Source: Silene latifolia (lineage: Eukaryota > Streptophyta > Magnoliopsida > Caryophyllales > Caryophyllaceae). From it: a DNA stretch of 64,000 nt. Positions 56,356-64,000 of this stretch are shown piece by piece (positions within the stretch are counted from its first letter, which is position 1; each line of letters opens with the position of its first letter). The translations under genes were made by a program, and so were the position numbers. The notes under the pieces were generated by a model. The model was not told where the DNA came from. It did not search any database and worked only from the letters and a program-made list of their open reading frames with translations. The DNA lies in NCBI RefSeq assembly GCF_048544455.1, contig NC_133537.1, forward strand, positions 13,949,541 through 14,013,540, read 5' to 3'.

Positions 56356-57462
56356 ATGAATTTCGATCTTAATATGCCGTGGGAAGACGAAATTCATGAT
56401 GACAACGATATTGAAGATGATCTTGATAATATTAGGTTAGATGATGTTGATAATAACAGGGAAGATAAACAGGACGGGAATGACGAAGAGGAGGTTGTTA
56501 GCTTTAATGACTTTAGCTTAGATGATTTTTTATATGACGACGGTGCTCGTGTGAATAATCAAGCTCACGTCAACGATGAGGTTGTCGGCGGCGATGTGGT
56601 TGTTGAAGATGAGTTGCAGGAACCTCCTGTTGTTGAAGGGGAGGGGGGGGGGTTGTGCATAAGATCCCTAAGTTGCTAAACAGTGGATACACCGACACTG
56701 TGGAAGTTGATCCTCGGACAAAAGGAATGCAGTTTGCCAATGGTGATGAGTTTGGTGCATATTGTTACCTACATGCCTATAACCATGGCTTTCAGTTTTA
56801 TACTAGGACTAGCAAAATTTTGGATTACTATTCGGGGAAAGGGGCAAAGCGTAATGATTCAGGGAAGAATGAACCTCGTTTCTACGTGTATAAACGAGTC
56901 AGACTATGTTGCACAAGAGCGGCTAAACCGACCAAAAAGAACGGTGTCATGAACGTTTCCTCATATACGCAATATGAATGTGTCATAGAAGCCACGTTAC
57001 TAAATGATTTCATTGTCATCAAGCAGGCTAGATTTGAGCACAATCATTATGATCTCGATCCTGCAAATAGTAGTCATATGGTCGGATACAGATTATGGGA
57101 TGATTATTTTAAAAGATGAGCTATGATGAATGATGAAGTCGGCATCCCAATTGCTAAAAACTTCACACTTTGGTTAGAGAAGTTGGTGGTCATGGGAATT
57201 TACCTATCATTGAGCGTGATTTGAGGAACTTGCTCAATCAAGAACGACGACGTAGTAGTAGAATTCAAGGTGATGCTAATGCTCTTGAAGAAAGATTTTA
57301 TTAAGTTGAAAAAAGTCGATCCCGATTTTTACTATGCCATCAAGACAGATCAAAATAGGATGTTGGTTAATGTATTTTGGGTCGATGGAAGTTGCAGGGC
57401 TATGGCAAAGGTATTTGGTGATGCGGTTTCTTATGACGCTACATTCCTAATTTGTAACACGT
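56356..57462 (+). pseudogene. FAR1-RELATED-SEQUENCE-like gene, broken and truncated
   Basis: The 5' frame starts MNFDLNMPWEDEIHDDNDI and is strongly acidic to about 56640. A run of ten G (56643-56652) then shifts the frame, and the next frame carries a FAR1-type DNA-binding domain: GDEFGAYCYLHAYNHGFQFY, RVRLCCTRAA and IKQARFEHNHYDLDP, the Cys/His pattern of the WRKY-GCM1-like finger. A TGA at 57117-57119 and further shifts follow. QGDANALEERF, MLVNVFWVDGS and FGDAVSYDATFL (to 57460) are the start of the MULE transposase-like domain of FRS proteins. The rest of that domain and the SWIM finger are absent. A donor-like GT at 57461 leaves open a lost intron. FRS proteins descend from Mutator-like transposases and act in light signalling, so an old MULE remains an alternative. 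No intact product is possible as the sequence stands. Confidence 0.8.
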
Positions 57463-58340
57463 AACAATACTATCTTGAGTTACCATTTCATTTAAGCATA
57501 AGAGAGTAATATGTTCTTATTTCATTTTAACATAGTAAATTATACGTAGTCACTTCAATTTAATATGTTTACATCTGAGTAATGCATTTTACCACATCAA
57601 TAGATTTTTGGCAAAAAAACATATCTAATATCATTCAATTTAATTATTTTAGCATTGCACTAAAATATGTGAGTACATCAATGTATCATGTTACCACATA
57701 AATACAATATTGTAGAAATCAACATTTTTCATATTTTTTTATATCTAAACTATTTCAATTCACTATGGTATCATTTTAGTATATGATGTCGCCATTCTAG
57801 AGGTATATATTATCATTTTTCAATCACTAATCATCAACATAAAATAATGTAATAAATATGTTATCATTCAATCAAAACAATGTTACCATTCACAAAACAA
57901 ATGAGAAATTAAAATTAATGGAACGAAGACAACCACAAAAACAAATGTTTTCATACCTTCAACAAGAGTTTTTCAATTTTTTTTCATACTTTCAACAAAT
58001 GTAATTCTTTTATGTATGGATCTGAATAATAATGAATGAATCTCTATCAAATTTGATGGACCAAAAAAAATAAGATTTTTTTTTGTATTGATTTTTTCTT
58101 ACCTTCAACAAATGTAAATAAAATAAATTATGATTCTTCTTTTGTATTGATTTTTTCATACCTTCAATAAATGTAATATTTTAAGGTATGAATTTTAATA
58201 ATAATGTTAACAATAAAAATAAGAATACCTTTTGGGTGGGGGTAAAGTATCCATCGGCTTCCTTGCCATCGGAATGTTGATTTTTAACAGAAAATTAGAT
58301 GAAGATGATGATTAGTTGAAGATGAAAGGGAAGTTATTTG
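57463..58340. other. AT-rich sequence with degenerate tandem words
   Basis: TTTTTTCATACCTTCAACAA-type units recur about four times between 57950 and 58180, and TATCATTT/GTTACCA words recur before that. No coding exon of the FRS-like gene can be recognised. The Gypsy element begins at 58341. Confidence 0.5.
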
Positions 58341-59700
58341 TGTAACACCCCCTCATACCAAGGTGCCTTACCAGGACCACCCTACCATGAGAGTGCGTTA
58401 CCATCTCGGTTGCCCGAGGTTAGTACATATCAAAAGCGTCTGAACTGAGCACATTTATTAAGGTAATGTAAAAGTAAAGTTTACAATATCCAAAAACCAA
58501 ATACTGTTTACTGAACTACAACATCAAGGTCTTAATAACAAAAGAAAACTCGCTAAGAACTCAGACAGTGATGCTAAGACTCGTGATGGCGATTCTCCCA
58601 AGATAATCCCCAAGCTCTCACTAGCAAAACTGTCAAGCCCGCTCACCATCCCCGAATGGATCACCGCAGATTACACAAACAACAACGGGGTCAGTGTTAT
58701 GCAACAACAAGACAAACAAATGCAATACTCGTCCGATCATCGTCAACTCCCAATCACCCTGTCTCACATAGTAACCGACTACACCCTAAAGTGTGTAGCC
58801 CTGCCAGATTACCCATCGCAACAGGTAATCCTCGCCGCCAGTGGGTGACCGCAGCCGATCCCACCTAGTCCAGCTCCTCAACGAGCGACAATAATCCCTG
58901 TCCCTTAATGTGCACATCCCCTCCCGTGGCGGGTTCCACGGAGGGCGAACTAGGGTGTGAAGCCACTCCCGCAAGTGACTCCACCACAATCACAATCACA
59001 TGACATTACTGTCATCTCAATCCTCTCACACCAACACTGTCACAACAATCTCCATATTACGATGATCAATAGACAACGATAAATACAATAATATGTCATG
59101 TAAAGCACAACAACTGAGTAGGGAAACCCTACCTTAGCAATCACAGCAGTAAGCAACACGGACAATCAAAAAGGCTCCTCTACGAAGTCTTCTCCTATAC
59201 AAAGATCATACAACACAATTACACTTTGAACAATTCCCAACATCCCCTTCCATATAAATGTATAGCAACCCGAAACGATGCAATAATTACAAAGATGTAC
59301 TTACCAACAGTGCAACAAGAACCTTTACGCAAGAATCACCGCAAATTATCGACACAAAGATGCTACGAAATGCTCAAAAGGGATGATTAGGGAATGATTT
59401 GGGTAGGATTAGGGTAACGAAGCAATGATAACGCTGTGAAATATGATATTAGAAACTGACGCGGAATATAAAAATACCCTAATCATTCCTTAATCAAACC
59501 GTCGAAATATAACTTCGCCAAACCGGACACTCGGTCGAGTGTAAGGACACTCGGCCGAGTGACCTACACTCGGTCGAGTATTCACTATACTCGGCCGAGT
59601 GTTCTTCGGCAGAACCGAAATAACACGCATTCAGAGCACTACTCGGCCGAGTAGGCTCTACTCGGTCGAGTAGGCTCCAAAGGAAATCCGTAGTGTTACA
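58341..59700 (-). repeat. 3' LTR of the Gypsy element, 1360 bp
   Basis: It starts TGTAACACCCCC and ends GTGTTACA on plus, so both strands read TG..CA with inverted TGTAACAC ends. The stretch 59525-59680 holds repeated ACTCGGYCGAGT palindromes. A polypurine tract abuts the LTR at 59701-59712. Confidence 0.85.
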
Positions 59701-59922
59701 ATCTTTCCCCCTAAAAAGAACTTCGTCCCGAAGTTCACACCCTACTATCAGCAAGCACAACACCACGACACAAGACTCTAACAATTACATGAGACAACTC
59801 CAAGGAACTATACACACATCACAACAAGTTACCCCAAACGCATCTCCCGACTCGAATCAAACAAAGCAAAGAAAACACAAAACACTATCGCGACCATCTC
59901 CTACCCCCTAAAAAGACAACGG

Positions 59923-61212
59923 TTACGTCCCCGTAACCAAACATACCTGATCAAAAAGGTTAGGAAAGCGGTCTCGCATAGCCTCCTCGGGTTCCCATGT
60001 TGCTTCCTCCACATTATGATTAGACCAAAGGACCTTGAGTAAGACCGTCTCACCATTCTGGGTCTTACGAACCTTGCGATCAAGAATCTCCTTAGGAATC
60101 TCGGCATAGGACAAGGATTCATCAAGTTCGATGTTCTCCATCTCGAGGATGTGCGACGGGTCACTCACATATTTCCGGAGTTGAGACACATGAAAAACAT
60201 TGTGAACTCTATCCAAAGCTGGTGGTAAAGCTAACCTGTAGGCTACCTCGCCAACACGGTCCAGAATTTCATAAGGACCTATAAACTTTTGGCTTAGCTT
60301 ACCCTTTTTCCCAAACCTCATAACACCTCGCATAGGTGACACTTTCAAAAGCACCTTGTCACCCACCGCGAACTCAATGTCCCTGCGGTGTAAGTCGGCG
60401 TAGCTCTTTTGACGATCTTGAGCTGCTCTCATCTTTTGGCGAATCAACTGGATTTGCTCAACCATATCCTGAACCAATTGTGGCCCTAAAACCACTGTCT
60501 CGGAACTATCATCCCAACAAACTGGACTTCGGCATTTCCGGCCATACAAAGCTTCAAATGGTGCCATCCCAATACTTGTATGATAACTATTATTGTATGA
60601 AGACTCGATCAAATCAAGTCTATCTTCCCAACTGCCTCCAAAGTCCATAACACATGCCCTTAGCATGTCTTCTAAGGTCTTGATGGTCCGCTCTGTCTGA
60701 CCATCGGTTGCCGGATGAAAAGCTGTACTCATCTTCAGTGTTGTACCCATCAACTCTTGCAGTTCTTGCCAAAACTTTGATATGAACCTCGCATCACGAT
60801 CGGAAACAATATCTTTCGGAATACCATGTAACCGAACCACATGCTTTCTGTAACCCAAAGCCAGCTGCATCTTAGACCAGGTATCTTTCATTGGAACAAA
60901 ATGGGCTGAGTTGGTTAACCGATCCACAATCACCCAAATCATGTTGTTACCTTGCTGTGACCTAGGTAACCCCACAATAAAGTCCATAGAGATCGACTCC
61001 CATTTCCACTCGGGCACTGTCAGGGACTGAATCTTACCTTGAGGTCTCCTTTGTTCACCTTTGACCCTTTGGCAAGTCAAACATCTAGCCACAAACTCAG
61101 CTACATCCCTCTTCATGTTCGGCCACCAAAAAGTCTTCTTAAGGTCTTTGTAAAGCTTGTCACCACCCGGGTGAACTGAATAAGGAGTGCAATGAGCCTC
61201 AGACAAGATCAT
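59923..61212 (-). pseudogene. integrase and chromodomain part of the Gypsy fossil
   Basis: Minus strand: H2C2 zinc finger with HPGGDKLYKDLKKTFWWP and CLTCQRVKGEQRRP, the catalytic core (SMDFIVGLPRS, WVIVDRLTNSAHF, HPATDGQTERT), GPYEILDRVGEVAYRLALP, and a C-terminal chromodomain (VLLKVLWSNHNVEEATWEPE). The chromodomain targets such elements to heterochromatin. Confidence 0.9.
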
Positions 61213-61304
61213 TCTCCTTAACTCGCATCGTCAGAACACACCATCTCCCATCAAAACGAACACTCCCATCGGGATGTATAGAGAACCGGAAGTCGCTCCA
61301 CTTT

Positions 61305-62677
61305 CTACCTTTGACTTCCACTCCGGATCTTAGGATCAAGCTCTTGCTTACTTTTGATGTTTTCATACAACTCTGGCTCGATCGTCAAATCCCCGATGGT
61401 ATTCCCTTCTCGAATCATAAAGATCCCCAACCTAGACATCTCATCTCTCAACTTCAGCAAGGACATAGCTGTACATAGCGAATGAACGCTCTTCCTACTC
61501 AAAGCATCTGCGACAACATTAGCTTTACCCTCGTGATAGATGATCTCCATATCATAATCTCCAATCAGCTCCATCCACCGCCTCTGTCGCATGTTAAGCT
61601 CCTTCTGAGTGTAGATATACTTTAGACTCTTATGATCGGAGAACACCTTAAAAGTTGCGCCATAAAGGTAGTGCCTCCAAATCTTAAGTGCGAACACAAC
61701 CGCACCTGACTCTAAATCATGAGTAGGGTAGTTCTCCTCATATTGCTTCACCGCCTCGAAGCATAGGCTATCACTCTTCCTCCCTGCATCAAGACACAAC
61801 CCAAACCGTTCTTTGAAGCGTCGGTATAGACCTCAAAGTTCTCACAACCCTCTGGCAAGGCTAGGATAGGAGCTGTGGTCAAGCGTTCTTTTAAGGTCTG
61901 AAACGCCGTTTCACAACTCTCATCCCAAACAAATCCGACTTCTTTCCTCATCAAGGATGTCATAGGCTGTGCTATGGTAGAGAAATCCTTCACAAATCTC
62001 CGGTAGTAGCCGGCAAGGCCTAAGAAACTCCGAATCTCAGCAACATTCTTCGGCGATTCCCACTTAGTAACGGCCTCAATCTTACTAGGATCCACAGATA
62101 CCCCCTTCTTGGATATTACATGGCCTAGAAAAGCCACTTCCTCTAACCAGAACTCACACTTGGATAACTTGGCATAGAGCTGATTTGCTCTCAAGGTCTG
62201 CAAAACTATCCTCAAGTGCTCTTCGTGCTCTTCTTTAGTCTTGGAATAAACCAGGATATCGTCGATGAAAACAACTACAAACTTATCCAAAAACGGTGTG
62301 AAGATCCGGTTCATCAAATCCATAAAAGCGGCTGGCGCATTAGTCAACCCAAAAGGCATCACTACATACTCGTAGTGACCATAGCGAGATCGGAACGCTG
62401 TTTTAGGAATATCTTCGTCTGCTATCCTCAGTTGATGATACCCCGACCTCAGATCAATCTTAGAGAATACACCAGCTCCACTTAGCTGATCGAACAAATC
62501 ATCAATCCTCGGCAACGGGTACTTGTTCTTCACTGTAACCCGATTGAGCTCTCTGTAGTCAATGCACAATCTCATACTCCCATCTTTCTTCTTTACAAAA
62601 AGAACTGGAGCTCCCCACGGTGACACGCTAGGCCTGATATAACCCTTGTCTAACAACTCATGTAATCGCTTCTTCAA
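61305..62677 (-). pseudogene. reverse transcriptase and RNase H part of the Gypsy fossil
   Basis: Minus strand: RT motifs [50 protein letters not shown] and the catalytic FIDDILVYS, then [15 protein letters not shown], and RNase H with [16 protein letters not shown] and [13 protein letters not shown]. All belong to Ty3/Gypsy pol. Confidence 0.92.
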
Positions 62678-64000
62678 CTCTCCAACTCTTTAGGCCATAC
62701 GATAAGGTGCTTTAGATATAGGACCCGTTCCGGCTTAAGCTCCACGCTGAAATCGACATCCCTCTTGGGAGGCAAACTCGGTATTTCCTCAGGAAATACA
62801 TCTTCAAATTCTTTCACCACAGAAATCTCAGAAGTTGTCGGCGGCTCTACTCGGTGATCTCTCACATGACAAAGGATTAAGGGACACTTTTTCCTTAAAC
62901 ATGACTTTAAAGTCATAACCGCTATAAACCTACACTTAGGCTTTACCACAAACCCTCTATAGGACACCTTAACACCCTTGGGACTCTTTAAAGACACTCT
63001 CTTCTCTCTACAATCTATCCTGGCATCATACCTACCTAGCCAATCCATCCCAACGATCACCTCAAACCCATCCTTAGGAAACTCTAACAAGTTTCTTGGT
63101 AAATCTACCCCTCCAATCACCATGGATATACCCTTATATAACTTGAGACACGACACAGACTCCCCGGAAGGTATGAACACATCATCTTTTACAACCTCAA
63201 ACTTCCCCAAACCCATAGACACAAAGATGACTTTTAGACACAAAAGAATGTGTAGCCCGGAATCAAACAAAACAAAGGACGGTACATTATTAACAAGAAA
63301 GGTACCGGTAACTACATGAGCATCATCCTGTGCTTCCTGCTTATCCATCATGAAGAGCTTTCCACTATTCTTCCGTCCTCCACCCCGAATGAAGCATTGG
63401 AGGTACTAGGCTTAGCTGCGGAATCCTGGGTGACACTGTTATTCTCGACGCCGATAAGATCCACCACCACCGCGGTTGTAACCGCCCTGGTTACCCTGTC
63501 CACCTCTGTTGCCCCATGAACCTCCCGGTCGGCTACTAGCAAAACTCTGAGTCGGCCCCTGAGAGAAATTTCCGATCGAGCTCCTGAACCATTAGGGCTT
63601 GTAGCTCGTGCATTCCCGCCTTTTGTGGCCTATACCACCACAGTTGAAGCACGTAAGGTTGGTGTTGTCACTTACAACCCGACCTCCATTCTTTCCCACC
63701 ATGAGAACCTCCAGAGAAACCGGCTCCAATAGAGAAAGCTTTAGCATGGTTGAAATTCCCTTTCTTGTTGGTTGGTCCGATTGTTGTTCCCACTATCACC
63801 CTTCCTCTTTCGGTAGCAGTCCTCTCCTCAATCTCCCTTGAGAGATCCACCATTCTCTCGGCTTGACCCGCTCTCAGATACACTTCCTTGAGGTCGGTAG
63901 CAACCCCAGCCGGCATACGACTCACGATCTTAGCAGACAAACCCCTCTCAAATCGGAGAGCCAAACCTCTCCGTCCGAGCCGCAAATCTTCCACATAACG
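62678..64000 (-). pseudogene. gag, zinc knuckle and protease part of the Gypsy fossil
   Basis: Minus strand: a gag-like segment at the right edge (GLALRFERGLSAKIVSRMP), a CCHC knuckle CFNCGGIGHKRREC near 63610-63655, then a retropepsin-like region with VLFDSG and VIVGMDWLGRYDARIDC. The gag N-terminus and 5' LTR lie outside the window. Confidence 0.85.

Larger units (their letters stand above)
58341..64000 (-). mobile_element. Ty3/Gypsy chromovirus fossil (runs off the right edge)
   Basis: A minus-strand element with, from 3' to 5': LTR (58341-59700), polypurine tract AGGGGGAAAGAT just inside it, integrase with chromodomain, RNase H, reverse transcriptase, protease region and gag with a CCHC knuckle. 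The domain order (protease-RT-RNase H-integrase-chromodomain) places it among the chromoviruses, most like the Tekay/Del clade. Its 5' LTR lies beyond the window. The gag-pol frame is interrupted in a handful of places (roughly three to five), so it is dead, but the domains are well preserved and it looks fairly young. Confidence 0.9.

Noticed and set aside
56356-57462. Intact transcription factor gene of the FRS family
   Set aside because: Frame changes, an internal stop and loss of most of the MULE and SWIM domains exclude a working gene.

Overview
The window is nuclear DNA of a flowering plant. It is AT-rich, has introns with plant-type GT..AG borders, and carries single genes separated by long tracts of transposon debris. 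The mix of Stowaway elements with CTCCCTCYGTCCC ends, AU-like SINEs, tRNA-derived SINEs, mini-Helitrons and a chromodomain Ty3/Gypsy element suggests a eudicot. My guess, from repeat style only, is Caryophyllales (perhaps Caryophyllaceae).

Host genes, left to right (all on +): an intronless SIAMESE-RELATED cyclin-dependent kinase inhibitor (8990-9487); a conserved plant gene of unknown function with three coding exons (22251-24695); a class I cytosolic small heat-shock protein (34630-35109) with heat-shock elements and a TATA box; a U-box/ARM E3 ubiquitin ligase of the PUB13/PUB14/SPL11 type with four coding exons, 656 aa (38697-42386); a WUSCHEL-related homeobox gene closest to WOX2 with two exons, 348 aa (48893-50744); and a broken FAR1-RELATED-SEQUENCE-like gene (56356-57462). 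The genes do not form a pathway or operon. Cell-cycle exit, heat response, ubiquitin signalling and embryo patterning are simply neighbours.

Between the genes nearly everything recognisable is mobile DNA: Mutator-type foldbacks with 9-10 bp target duplications (5238-6013, 12341-13517, 24723-24871), Harbinger/Tourist elements with TTA or TAA duplications (15168-15593, 33531-33845), hAT elements with 8 bp duplications (44835-45623, 53676-54523), many Stowaway copies, several SINEs, a 5'-truncated L1-type LINE (42797-43785, - strand), a young poly(A) retroposon with a perfect 13 bp duplication (46135-46918), a TRIM-like LTR and leader (17409-18090), and a Ty3/Gypsy chromovirus fossil on the - strand running off the right edge (58341-64000).

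The most striking structure is at 26340-33449. Two related Helitrons lie head to tail, and each serves as the empty site for insertions in the other. Joining the flanks of a 618 bp Helitron (27028-27645), a 4.4 kb Helitron (28488-32881) and a Stowaway (32897-33158) recovers sequence that aligns with the sister copy. The 4.4 kb Helitron itself holds a GC-rich LTR-like insert and a long-TIR element, which in turn holds another Stowaway. That gives four levels of nesting with a readable order of events. I found no clearly new protein system, tRNA or rRNA gene, or CRISPR array.
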